Shown here: piece after piece, positions 10,847 through 19,959 of the stretch
Layout: each line of letters begins with the position of its first letter
Numbering within the stretch: position 1 is the stretch's first letter
Assembly (NCBI GenBank): GCA_012845835.1
Contig: JABAKD010000012.1
Location: 124,001 to 188,000, forward strand
DNA: 64,000 nucleotides
DNA from: Undaria pinnatifida
Lineage: Eukaryota; Sar; Phaeophyceae; Laminariales; Alariaceae
Reading direction: 5' to 3'
The notes under the pieces: generated by a model
The model's database searches: none
Told to the model about the DNA's origin: nothing
Seen by the model: the letters and a program-made list of their open reading frames with translations, nothing else
Program-made: the position numbers and the translations under genes

Positions 10847-11209
10847 GTGGAGTTGAGTTGATGATGCGGATTCAAAATTGAATATTGTTCATGGGGATTT
10901 GTTGGCGTGTGCTCTAATGGGTTCGAGGTTGATTCTCAGCCAAATAAAAATAGCCTGACAAGTAGCTTTTCGATACCTGTGTCTATCTTCACCTTTTCGT
11001 GCATTGCTCTATCAGTAGCTATCGAGATAGTGCTATTTTAGTTCCATGAAGCGCCCTCTGGAGGCACGTGCAATCCGCCATTACTCGTGCTGTATTTGTT
11101 GGCACGACGTGAAAGTAGGCGCTTCTAATGAAAGCTCTCGACAATACCTCTTCGAGGTATACTCAATCAGATCATTCACTTAATGCTATAGGGCAGGAGA
11201 GCGATTAAC

Positions 11210-12300
11210 CTGGGAGTTCAAAAAGCGCCTTACGGGTGGATTCACCATAATATCGTAGACAAACGACTGATCATCCACCAACGACCATCTCTTCGTCGCA
11301 CCAACGCGCGAGAACGATAGCCCAAAAATCGACAGCAGGGCTGTCAAGCACTGTAATATCCATAGCGCGGTAGAATACTACGGTGGCGTGGGCGGCATTG
11401 CTATTGGCTCAAACGATCTATCCCTGCCAGCACCAGGGGTGCTATCACGACCATTGAACCTCAACGTGCTGATTGACTGACAGCAGAGCTTCAGGACATT
11501 GCTGTCAACACGAAGCTCCAACCCTACCCGTCTTTGGAAATATTTTTGTGGGAGTGTTATCCTCATACAAACCGTTCTGTCCACGATCGTCTGGCCCACC
11601 AAGTGTCTGTGCTTGTTCGTCATCCTAGAGGGTACGAAACGACGCCCATGTTACCACCAGACACATTGCAGAGAACCACCTACTCCGGACTGCAGTCAAA
11701 CACCTCAAAGGTGATGAAAATCAGGACATACAACCGGACATGCTGTAGGTCCACGTCGTGCCGGGCGAGCCCTTTGAACAACTCGACCTCTTTGATCTGG
11801 GCTGGGACGTTCAGCGGCGACAGTGTGTTGCCTTGGGCGCAGAGGGTGGCGTCCCCGCCGGCCGTTACCAATGCAGGAGTCGCGGCAAAACTTGCTGTAC
11901 CGAGCCGCTAAGTGAATGGGCGATCAGCCATTGGCGTTAATGGTAACCTTGGCCACCCTGTGATGCGCAGCAGGGCGACTGGGATGCCGCTGTACACCGT
12001 GTCCAACACCTGTACCGCCAAATGGAGGGACGTCGATTGTTGATAACCTCGGACGTCGATGTTCGCCTCTGTAGGCAGGAGGAAGTCGACGATGCCTACG
12101 TGCGCCCGGTTGTGTTGTAGAACACGGCATATTGTACAATGCCGTCTCGTGGAGGAAGTTGACGACATTCACCTTCACTCCTTGCTCCAGGACGGAGTTC
12201 GGTACTTCCAGGTGCGGCAACGTCCATCGAGGATACGTCATCGATGCTGTCGCGAGTGCTGATGGTGTGGAAAGAAGTGAGCCTCCTCAAGGGCCGGGCA
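11210..12300 (-). pseudogene. Ankyrin-repeat pseudogene (U1)
   Basis: Reading the minus strand across three frames gives consecutive ankyrin repeats: HLEVPNSVLEQGVKVNVVN, then ETALYN, RAHVGIVDFLLPTEANIDVR, QQSTSLHLAVQ, AKVTINANG, SPIHLAARYSK and finally GGDATLCAQGNTLSPLNV and QIKEVELFKGLARHDVDLQH. Frame changes between repeats, a stop after NANG and an 11-base deletion near 12211 (relative to U2) make it non-functional. Downstream (11680-11210) further minus-strand pieces (VLKLCCQSISTLRF; LTALLSIFGLSFSRVGATKR) may be its C-terminal part. Ankyrin proteins of this style are abundant in brown algal genomes (from general knowledge). Confidence 0.62.
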
Positions 12301-12344
12301 GAGCGGCCCATATGAAAACTACATCCTATGGGTCGCGACCTGGG

Positions 12345-12480
12345 CCGGCCCACACTATTTTCAACATTCTTGGCCCGGTCCGGCCCATCCCACTTTCAAA
12401 ATTCTTGACCCGGCGTGGCCCGGCCCATGACAAGTTTCAGATCGGCCCGGCCTGGCCCGGTCCGGCTCGCAGCGTCATTT
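12345..12480. repeat. Degenerate GGCCCGG repeat array
   Basis: Several copies of GGCCCGG-type motifs, joined by a TTTCAAAATTCTTG-like spacer, give about three imperfect 42-bp units of high GC. Equivalents: 34510-34668 and 56515-56640. No coding potential. Confidence 0.6.
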
Positions 12481-12548
12481 CTCGCGACATCCCATGCAAG
12501 CTCTAATGGTATACCTTAGAGCTCCACGGACACCCGCAAATCTCAAAA

Positions 12549-12941
12549 ACAGAGTTTTCTGAAAAATGGGAACGGAGCCTAAAATGAGAACGAACGTTTT
12601 TTTTAGAAAGCAAACTAATTATGTACAACTCAAAAAAAAAAAAAATGACAGTCCTGTGGGGCTGTACAGCAGCCTTCGAATGAGCTGTCGCTGAGGCTGG
12701 AAGTCCTCGGCATCGCCTCGGTAGCCAGCATCTAGAGAAATCACCATAGAGCCAGCGTATATCGCTTTTTGCGCCCACCCGAAGGCATGAGATGGAGCAT
12801 GACCGTTTTGACGAGCTCCTCTCACAGGGCTGGCCAAGGGGTTTCGCAGGATCATTTCGGTTCTCTGGTACACCACATGGTTCTGGAGATAACGCTTGGT
12901 TCTCATTTTAGGCTCCGTTCCCATTTTTCTGAAAACTCTGT
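12549..12941. mobile_element. 393-bp MITE with 42-bp TIRs, only in U1
   Basis: The left end CAGAGTTTTCTGAAAAATGG and the right end are reverse complements over about 42 bp with one mismatch, ending ...TAAAATGAGAAC. U2 (about 34727) and U3 (about 56717) have an uninterrupted CTCAAAATTGG at the same place, an empty site. A-rich flanks (AAAA on both sides) look like a short target duplication, whose exact length is ambiguous because of the A run. A 14-base A tract lies inside at about 12631. No transposase is encoded. Confidence 0.88.
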
Positions 12942-13590
12942 AAAAATTGGATGTGGCGTGAACCGGCGATATATCACGGTATCTTTGGCTCACGTTCATG
13001 TATGAGCGGGCTTGGCTTTAGCCTGAAAACCTTCAACAAAAAATACCATTGTTCGAGTTTCTTATAGATCACTGTAAGATTGTGTTGACTACTGAGAATG
13101 CGCCAACCTGCTATCGATGTAGTATGCACCCCTACGAAGTCACCGCGGGCAACCCCGCGAGATGCTGCGAGTACCGGTACGAGTGTCCGCCAGTGTTTCA
13201 GCGATTGTTTGAGCTATCGTCTGTGAGCGCTCGCGCTGTATCCAGCGAGCATCTCCGAGAGAACACAGGCGAGGCGCACGCGATCACCCGCGAGCTCCTT
13301 CGAAAACACTCGCGAGCGTCGCCAAGTGGTTTTACGTGCTCTTTGGAGTGGTTTTCCGAGTACTTGCGGGGTTCCGCGCGCAAGCGTGTTCTTGAGTGCC
13401 CGTGATCTAACGACAACAGGAACTCCCGCGGGCACCCGTGTGGAGTCGCATGGGAGATGGCGTGGGAATTCTCACAGTACTTTATACGGGAAGGCCCCCT
13501 ACTAGGAACATCCACGATGTACCGCGAGAACAATATTTGGAACCCACGGGTTCCCATGGGCACCCATGGCGAACTGCGGTTCTGCCATTT
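12942..13590. other. Spacer with GC-rich inverted motifs (U1)
   Basis: No supported gene. From 13198 the sequence becomes almost identical to U2/U3, which marks a boundary of homogenisation at the site of the 205-bp difference. Motifs such as GCGAGC, CTCGCGAGCG and CACCCGTG/CACGGGTTCCCATGGG recur. Plus and minus frames of 70-120 codons overlap here, and none is convincing. Confidence 0.45.
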
Positions 13591-13771
13591 AATACTCGTT
13601 GTTGTGGGTATCTTTCCTTTTTCTGATAGCTCCATTTCTTGCAGCAGCAGTATACAGCTACCAGGCCAACGGAGACGATGCCGATGACGTAAGGCATGAC
13701 TGAAGACAGGCAAACGAATCCGCCTACCACATACGCTACCAGCTCAGCAGTGGCCTTGTTGGTCGTACGAG
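13590..13771 (-). CDS. Hydrophobic candidate exon (U1)
   Basis: The minus strand reads ATAELVAYVVGGFVCLSSVM, PYVIGIVSVGLVAVYCCCKK, then WSYQKK: two likely membrane segments followed by a Cys/Lys cluster. The frame has no certain ATG and continues into lower-quality sequence. It may be an exon or a remnant. A second, more decayed version of the same stretch occurs at about 19960-20040. The three copies agree here, but the whole region is nearly identical between units, so selection cannot be inferred. Confidence 0.3.
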
Positions 13772-13788
13772 CGAATAGCAGTATGGTA

Positions 13789-13810
13789 ATTCATATATAT
13801 ATATATGAAT
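13789..13810. repeat. (AT)n palindrome with copy-specific length
   Basis: ATTC(AT)nGAAT is 22 bases in U1, 20 in U2 (35775-35794) and 18 in U3 (57750-57767). It is a clean ladder of dinucleotide loss or gain. Confidence 0.85.
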
Positions 13811-14438
13811 GGCGTTTGATGGCGCCCGCCCAATGAAGCACGCCCAAGACCTTGACTTCAGCCGCCAGTGGCATTTATACACGCGGTGGTATGCATGCCC
13901 AAAGTTAAACGGCTCCTGAGATTGAAAATATTTGCGTTATGCGGAGAGCTGTCCCATATTCAGCTAGGAGCTCGGGTAGAGGGATCTGGGAACTAAACGA
14001 GGGATCTGGGAATGGCGGCTGGGATTGAAACTGTTCGCGGAGAGCCAGCCCACGTTCAGCTAGGAGCTCGGATAGAGGGGTGTGGGACCAGAGCTCACCC
14101 CGAGGCTCTAGTCCCGCATGTCGACGTCAGACGAAAATACATTGCAGCTGAACGAGGGATCTGGTAATTGCGGAATTGAAAGAACGCCCAAACACCTCCT
14201 GGGCATCAAAATGGCGTGTATACGGAGCTAATTTGCAGTACTGCGTAAGGAGCTCGACAATTTTTTCAAAACATGAAATGGGCAGGGGCATGTGTGTGGG
14301 AAGGGTGGTCAATGCATACCAGGAGTAGTATAGCGGTAGTGGTAGCAGCAGTACCGTAATACATGTATCAAGAGCGCGACGCCAAACTAAGCACTATGAT
14401 CCCGCTCGCTCAATGAAGCGAGTCGAAAACATTCTGGG
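13811..14438. other. Spacer with repeated AGCTAGGAGCTCGG and GAGGGATCTGGGAA motifs (U1)
   Basis: Short motifs recur around 13965-14160 (GTTCAGCTAGGAGCTCGG at two sites; AACGAGGGATCTGG at three). A related piece occurs near 19815-19850. No supported gene. Equivalents: 35795-36422 and 57768-58387. Confidence 0.5.
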
Positions 14439-14660
14439 TGGTCGACGGTGGGCATTGTAAGGAGGTGAAATATGATGAGTGGCCGACGGTGGGCATTGTA
14501 AGGAGGTGAAATACGTAAGTGGACGTCAGACGAAAAAATGTGATGTCGCTCGCTCAACGAAGCTGGCCGATGACATTGTAAATGGCCGACGATGGGCATT
14601 CATTGTCAAGAGGTGGAAAACGGTAAGTGGCCGACGGTGGGCGTTGTATGGAGATGCCGC
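14439..14660. repeat. 40-bp tandem repeat plus degenerate units (U1)
   Basis: Two adjacent units contain GGCCGACGGTGGGCATTGTA and AGGAGGTGAAAT. Degenerate units follow near 14562 and 14625. Equivalents: 36423-36644 and 58388-58610. The GGAGGTG motif is not a ribosome-binding site here, as the genome is eukaryotic. Confidence 0.8.
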
Positions 14661-14851
14661 GTATGGCAACAAATGTTCATATATGAAACACAAAACACTA
14701 CCCGGAACTCGCGCAAATAATAGTTGAGCAAACCGAAGATCTTAGTAGTGGCCGTCGGTGGTGCATCCACGTCCTCCTCCTCCCGCCTACTGGTATACCA
14801 GGTATGTCTTTCTTCTTTCGGGTAGATCCAGACCTAGGTCCCCTGCACGAA

Positions 14852-15109
14852 ATGACCGTTTTCAGTGTTTTTGCGTAGTTCTCGAGTGATTGGGTGGGGA
14901 CACAGAGTGTCCCATGTAGGCCGGCCTATTGAGCAGGTCCTCGGCGAGTATTCACTTTGTTAGCCGTCTCGTAGTTAGTAGAGAAACAGCTTTAATATTT
15001 CCACAGAGCCCCGGATAGCAATTGAGAACAGCGGTGCATGGCTCGTTACATTTCCTGACTACGCCGAGTAGATGACGCCAATTTTTTATCATACGAAAAC
15101 GGCCAGTCA
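14852..15109. mobile_element. Possible small insertion nested in the LINE (U1)
   Basis: The LINE protein appears interrupted between ...TRPQWTMALKG (about 15120) and FRAGDLGLDLPERRK (about 14850). The intervening ~258 bp begin ATGACCGTTTTC and end GAAAACGGCCAGTCAT, an imperfect inverted repeat. Equivalents: 36836-37094 and 58804-59064. The call depends on my recollection of typical LINE sequence order. Confidence 0.35.
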
Positions 15110-16086
15110 TCTATCAAATCAGACAAATCCAGGCCTTTCAAGGCCATAGTCCATTGAGGCCGTGTAAATACGTTTTCATTACCATATATTCCGTCAACCC
15201 CCCCGTATATCTCTAAGTTTTCCTCCCCATTCACCTTTTTCGTAACGCTAACCTCTCCTTTTCTTAAATTATTCGTTTCACTTCTGTCTTGTACCCGCCA
15301 ACTTCTCAGAAGACAGTACCTTTACTTGGTCTCCTTCTAACTCCTTCCATATTGTTGTCTTCGACTACGTTACCCCATCTTGTTGCAGCTCGCCCTTTGG
15401 ACATTTTCTCCCATACAGCCCTACTATCAGCTATGGTTGGCAACCTCGTTTCTGGCACATTCCTTACCCTACACCTGGCATTGCCAGTTCAACTTTATCA
15501 CGTCTTTATTTTGTTGTAAGTGGGTAGAATCCTAGTCCTGCTCATAATACTGCGTTACTAGCATCCTAGTACCATGGTATATTTTTAGCTGCTGGTATGT
15601 GCACTGATTCCAGTAATTTTACGGACATCGCGTTTCCTTTCCATACTTCTCCTGCATGCTCTAGGTTTGGTACAATCACATTCATCATAACACATATTTT
15701 AGTCATAGGGTCAAGGTGCGATTCTGTTAGGATCGTATCCATCTTCCCTTCTTGTGATTTACCATTTCCTATTACTTGCGCCATGTGTGCATCCCAAAAG
15801 CAGTCCTTTGAGATCTCGACGCCAAGGTGCATATATATTCTGGTCTACGATCGGAATTTCACCTTCTCCCCTCTTCCATTTGATTGGAGTGTCGGATTCA
15901 TCTTATCTTCGTTACATACAACTACTGCGCACTAATTTACGTTCGCGATGGCACTCTCCATTTCCTACTATGCTCTAGTGCCTTCTCTGTATGTTCCTGC
16001 AATCCTTGAAGTGTTTCTGAGATACCCGCGAAATCATCCGCATATATCAACCCCGACACCGTATCTTCCGCCATTGTGACTCCTTG

Positions 16087-16120
16087 AGTCGAAGCCGCAA
16101 ATTACTTTGCGGCTTCGACT
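16087..16120. repeat. Perfect 15-bp stem hairpin inside the RT frame (U1)
   Basis: AGTCGAAGCCGCAAA and its exact reverse complement TTTGCGGCTTCGACT flank a 4-base loop, TTAC (TCAC in U2 38061-38094 and U3 60038-60071). On the minus strand it reads VEAAK, stop, FAAST just before QGVT and the YADD block. It looks like a short inverted duplication of coding sequence. Confidence 0.8.
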
Positions 16121-16130
16121 GCTACTATCA

Positions 16131-17058
16131 TGTCATGAATAGATACCTTGGATAGATTGGGTGATAGTGTACAATCCCGGTCCAACTCCGTGTAAAACAT
16201 AAACACATTTATTTGGACGTTTCCCCGTCCAGCATAACGACACTTCTCGCACATTCCGTTGTATTTTTGATAAGTCTCCACATCTCTCCTCCCAATTTCC
16301 CAGATTCATGTGAAGGGCGCAGGAATATGAGGCCGTCGATTTGGTACAACTAGCGATTTGTTAATGCCAACAGTTACTTGTTGTGCAGAAACGATTAGCC
16401 TGTGCTGCGCTGTGTGCTTGTTGGCGATGCCACGTTCTCATCGGCAGTACCGGGTGTAATCTGCGAAAAAAAGAAACACGGCCGAGAATCGACAATCAGA
16501 TGAAGAAAGCAAAAATAATCATAGACTAGACTATACACATACAACCCGGCATCTTGTACCTGATACTTTCCGCATGGTACCTAGTACTGAATGCTCGAAA
16601 GAAAGCACAGCCCAGCAGGTCACAGCACCGCACCCCAGGACAAAGGCGAGGCACCGCACGGCACCGCCCGGCGCTGCGATTCGCTGCTGAGCTTTGTCTG
16701 GGCAAATGCGTGCGGGGAGTTTATTTTTTGAGTCGCAGCGCAAAATGTCCTGTAGGAAGTACCAACAAACCTGGTGGCGTGTAAATATCAGTACCGGCAC
16801 CTGGTATATGATAATACCTCGAGTGGTGCCTGGCATGTGTATGAAACGAGTATCTAGCGAAAATCACACAGCGCGGCACAGCACGTCAGAGCACCGCACA
16901 GTACCGGACCGCAGCACGTCCAACTTACACAAAAAAGGACGGGGCAAAATATCTCTAAAATCATCTAAATCGTATTGGCAGAAACTACATATATTTTGAA
17001 GGAAGCAGCCGAAAAATGTCAAGAAGCAACTAACTGGAAAAATCAGCAACACAGACAT
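16131..17058. other. Spacer with CACCGCAC-type repeats (U1)
   Basis: 16600-16680 and 16860-16920 hold irregular copies of CAGCACCGCAC/CGGCACCGC motifs. Bases 16918-17040 are a diverged copy of 19020-19110 joined to 18915-18945 (CAACTTAC...GGCAGAAA, and CAAGAAACAACTGG), thus a dispersed repeat module. No supported gene. Equivalents: 38106-39035 and 60086-61021. Confidence 0.5.
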
Positions 17059-17178
17059 GTAGGATTATCCACTATGATATACAGACTACAGAGCCACTGT
17101 GACTTTGTGATCCAGTGAATAGACTGTCCGATTCTTAGCCTGGTGTGCGTGCGTTCGAATCCCGGTATCATCGGCGGG
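17059..17178 (+). mobile_element. tRNA-derived SINE-like copy a (U1)
   Basis: An upstream TAGGATTATCCACT segment is followed by a degraded A-box (TGATCCAGTGAATAG) and a good B-box (GCGTTCGAATCC, 17151-17162), then CGGTATCATCGG. Head and 5' flank align with copy b. Confidence 0.6.
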
Positions 17179-17187
17179 AAAAAATGC

Positions 17188-17732
17188 TATACAGTAGTTT
17201 GACTACGATATAAGAGACGGTTCGGCGAGCCGAAATATATATCTTATATCCGGTTTTCTCTTAGTTCGGTTTAAGAGATTGCAATGTTCCCCTACATCGA
17301 ACGCACGATATAAGATAATTTTATCTTATACCGTAGCCAAATTCATACCCACCGAAAACGAAAATAATATCTGCGTGCTCACGCTTGCTACGCTCTATGT
17401 ATACCTATGCCCCTTCCCCCCCCCGCGAAGAGCAGTCTTCCAAACGTGTTTGACATGAATGGACACGAGTGCCTGATGCGTATATGTACCCGTCCTCGAA
17501 AAAACAAAAAAGTGGAAGGCTGCCCGCTGCACAGTGCACGGCGTTTGGAGGCGTGTGCATGTGTTGTGTGCGCGGCACTACTTTCCCGAAAGCTTGATGC
17601 AACAAGAGAAACTGTCGGAGAATGAGACGAAAATTCTCCCATATCGGATTTTTCGTGACAATCCGATAGAGTTGTCTTGTATCCGAAATTTCTCTAATAT
17701 CGACTATCTTATATCGTAGCCACTACTGTATA
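17188..17732. mobile_element. Mariner-like MITE flanked by TATA (U1)
   Basis: The ends are CAGTAGTTTGACTACGATAT and, in reverse complement, CAGTAGTGGCTACGATATAA. Both start with CAGT after TATA, as in Tc1/mariner-type elements with TA target duplication. Interior sub-repeats (CGATATAAGATAATTTTATCTTATACCG palindrome near 17307-17335, TCTTATATCCGG, ATATCGGATTTTTCGTGACA) lie near the ends. No transposase. It sits between SINE-like copies a and b. Confidence 0.72.
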
Positions 17733-17907
17733 GGATTATCCACTAGACCACAGAGTTACTGCGACTTTGTGGTCTAGTCGATAGATTCTCGGCTTCTGAG
17801 CCTGATGTGCCGGGGTTCGAATCCCGGTATCATCGGAGGGGGGGGGCGGGGGCGGGTGACACTCATAACAAAAGGAAACGGTGGGAATTCGAAGCAGCTG
17901 AACAATC
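17733..17907 (+). mobile_element. tRNA-derived SINE-like copy b (U1), most complete
   Basis: Box A TGGTCTAGTCG (17770-17780) and box B GGTTCGAATCC (17814-17824) are spaced as in a tRNA. The D-stem pairing is weak and the anticodon arm is not a valid tRNA, so it is not a functional tRNA gene. A G-run and a body (ACACTCATAACAAAAGGAAA, CGGTGGGAAT) follow. The body recurs after copy c, which supports a dispersed family. Confidence 0.75.
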
Positions 17908-17949
17908 GACTATGTGGTCTAGTGGATAGACTGTCCGCCTCTCTCTGAG
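17908..17949 (+). mobile_element. SINE-like copy c, 5' half (U1)
   Basis: Box A TGGTCTAGTGG at 17915-17925 with a perfect GTCT/AGAC D-stem, ending CTCTCTGAG where the hAT-like element begins. Its 3' half resumes at 18791. Confidence 0.7.
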
Positions 17950-18790
17950 GGTGTGTCTCAACTTGTTCGTCGAAGGCCTTGTTGGAACGGTTGGAATGCA
18001 ACGAGGCTGTTCGCGTTCGTTCATTTCAGCCCGTGTGTGCCCAATCGATGTGAAACTAGTGAATTCTGGGCAAGCGACCCGAACAAATAATAGTGCAACG
18101 GACTTTTGCGGCGGGGCCGCGTGCAGCTCGACTCTACGCCAGAGGTACCGTCAGGTGGGCAGCGATTGCTCCTGGCACAGAGAACAGCCTCACACCCATA
18201 TAGATCTGAAGGCAAGCATCACAGACGACGGTGCTAACCATCCAAGTGGCACGATCGGGACCCATCTAGAAGTTGTGATATTGCCCTCGTGTCTCGAACG
18301 AACATCGGTGCCACACTTTTCCCAGAATATATATATCGCCAGAGCCTCGTTCGCAGCCCTGTGTTTTGCTCGTCTTCGTGAGCCTCCTGGTCAGGCGATT
18401 GCGGTATCGCTTGGCTCCTGCCGCGGGCGAGCCCTACGGCGTCGACATACGCCCCACCCCGTGAGTCCTAAACCATCTAAAATGTGCACCCATACCCGCG
18501 TGGGCCTCAATCCTATGAAGAACCGATTCCAGCACTAATCAGTAATTAGACTAGACTAGTTAGCTGCTGTAAATCTCGTTCCAAGTCGTAGGCCGTTCTG
18601 TTTTGCTGAACAACATTAACTCTACTTTGTTACCTGGTACATATTACTTCTTCTTCCACACTATGACGGTCAAAGGGGTGGGAAAGCTAGGAATCTGTTC
18701 GAATTGATAACCAATCAACAGCAAGCAAAAATACCTGTCGTTCCAGGTTCCAAGCGTTCCAATGCCTTTTGCGGGGAGCTAAGACACCCC
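17950..18790. mobile_element. hAT-like element splitting SINE-like copy c (U1)
   Basis: 841 bp bounded by CTGAG (17945-17949 and 18791-18795). The left end GGTGTGTCTCAACTT and the right end, read in reverse, GGGGTGTCTTAGCTCC, are similar. Subterminal TTGGAACGxTTGGAA sequences extend the inverted similarity to about 60 bp. The GGGGTGTC ends are typical of hAT ends. The interior has a 195-codon plus frame (17951-18538), but U2/U3 lose it through one extra T. No transposase was recognised. Confidence 0.68.
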
Positions 18791-19110
18791 CTGAGCCTGA
18801 TATGCGCGGGTTCGAATCCCGATATCATCGGGGGGCGGGGGGCGGGTGGGGGGAGAGAAAGGATACACTCATAAAAGAAGGAGACGGTGGGAATATGAAC
18901 GAAGCAGATAGATGAAAAATCAAGAAACAACTGGAAAAACCAGCAAAAAAAGAAAGTAAAAAGGGGGGAGCAAGAAACTGTCCCGCACAGGCAGCAAAAA
19001 GCGGCTAGTTTGTGGGAAGTTCAACTTACTACACAAGAAGGAAAGAAAATCGCGAAAATCTTCCAAAATCGTGTTGAGGCAGAAAACAAACTCGAAGGAA
19101 ACAGCTGAAC
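18791..19110 (+). mobile_element. SINE-like copy c, 3' half with body (U1)
   Basis: CTGAGCCTGATATGCG continues the tRNA-like head; box B GGTTCGAATCC is at 18809-18819. Then come a G-rich run, ACACTCATAAAAGAAGGAGA, CGGTGGGAAT and CAAGAAACAACTGGAAAAAC, a tail shared with 16918-17040. Confidence 0.65.
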
Positions 19111-19205
19111 AGCCAAGCGAAACAATTGGGGTAACTATGGAACCTGGTCTCTCACGGGGTCCCGGTGTCGAAGAGGAGAGAGAGGGCGGTCCCGGAGTCT
19201 GGTAC

Positions 19206-19278
19206 TCGTCGCAGAGCGGGAGTCGAAGCGGAGAGGGCGTCGCAGAGCTGGAGTCGAAGCGGAGAGGGCGTCGCGGTG
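19206..19278. repeat. 31-bp minisatellite, about two units (U1)
   Basis: GAGTCGAAGCGGAGAGGGCG followed by TCGCAGAGCTG is repeated at 19220 and 19251, with a partial unit before. The same array is at 41183-41254 and 63171-63243. Overlapping frames give repetitive Ser/Arg/Glu peptides with no support as genes. Confidence 0.8.
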
Positions 19279-19850
19279 CTGAGGTCCCTTGACGATCGTC
19301 CCCATAGCGGACCCACGCTGAAAACCTTTCTTTCTTGTATGTAGCAAGGAGATGCTAAAGCTATTAATAAAGTGACGGTGGGCTTATTCCCTTCGTCATG
19401 CGGCGGGATCATCTTTCGGTGGCTGACCTTCCGGGGACGGGTCAACGCCGTCTATGACGGGTGACGCCGTTCGCGACCCGGGATCGACCCGGGATCGTGT
19501 ATTGCCTGACCGGTGACGTGTCCTCTCGCGCATGTGTGTACGCGATCTACGATAGGTATCTACGACCCTGTCTTCCACGTAAACGAGCAGAAACAAAAGC
19601 AATAGGTGGATCGATAAATCAAAGAATAGCCCGACCGAATTCCGCAAGTAATCGACGGAGGCGGTGTCCAAGTGGGACCTCCGGAGATGCCAGGGATGCA
19701 CCAACCGAGCACTTTCAGCAGAAAGATGAAAATAACTAGCTCCATGCAAAATGCGTAAGTGGCCGAGTGTATACAGGAGCAGTGCCACGGTAGTACAAAT
19801 AGTGGTCTAGGAGCGCGAATAGAGGGATCTATCTGGGAACTGAACGAGGG

Positions 19851-19883
<33 letters not shown>
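19851..19883. repeat. (ACT)11 microsatellite (U1)
   Basis: Eleven perfect ACT units followed by GCTG. Read on the minus strand they give poly-Ser, and on the plus strand poly-Leu. Confidence 0.95.
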
Positions 19884-19959
19884 GCTGTGGGAAGTTGAAA
19901 TGAAGCAGAGAAGAACGTTTTTCTGCAAAATTATACTTGACCAAAGTTACTGGCGGTTT

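Larger units (their letters stand above)
14760..16130 (-). pseudogene. LINE reverse-transcriptase remnant (U1)
   Basis: The minus strand encodes scattered parts of a non-LTR retrotransposon RT in the right order: AEDTVSGLIYADDFAGISET with the catalytic YADD at 16044-16033; then HLGVEISKDCFWDAHMAQVI, MTKICVMMNVIVPNLEHAGE and VWKGNAMSVKLLESVHIP (15832-15566); then NKDVIKLNWQCQV, AVWEKMSKGRAATRWGNVVE (about 15500-15350); then NGEENLEIYGGVDGIYGNEN (15234-15046); and FRAGDLGLDLPERRKTY near 14850-14800. Stops and frameshifts separate these, so it is dead. The 5' part is missing. Confidence 0.8.

Noticed and set aside
14471-14510. Shine-Dalgarno-like GGAGGTG motifs
   Set aside because: They are part of a 40-bp tandem repeat in eukaryotic DNA and have no associated reading frame.
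17770-17830. Functional tRNA gene
   Set aside because: Boxes A and B are good, but the anticodon arm and acceptor stem do not pair properly and the copies are degraded; better explained as SINE heads.
17951-18538. 195-codon plus-strand frame inside the hAT-like element
   Set aside because: One extra T in U2 and U3 truncates it to 143 codons; no transposase motifs.
19458-19928. Poly-Ser minus-strand and poly-Leu plus-strand frames near 19.5-19.9 kb
   Set aside because: They are produced by the (ACT)n microsatellite and flanking frames without coding evidence; the region is identical in all units, so conservation is uninformative.
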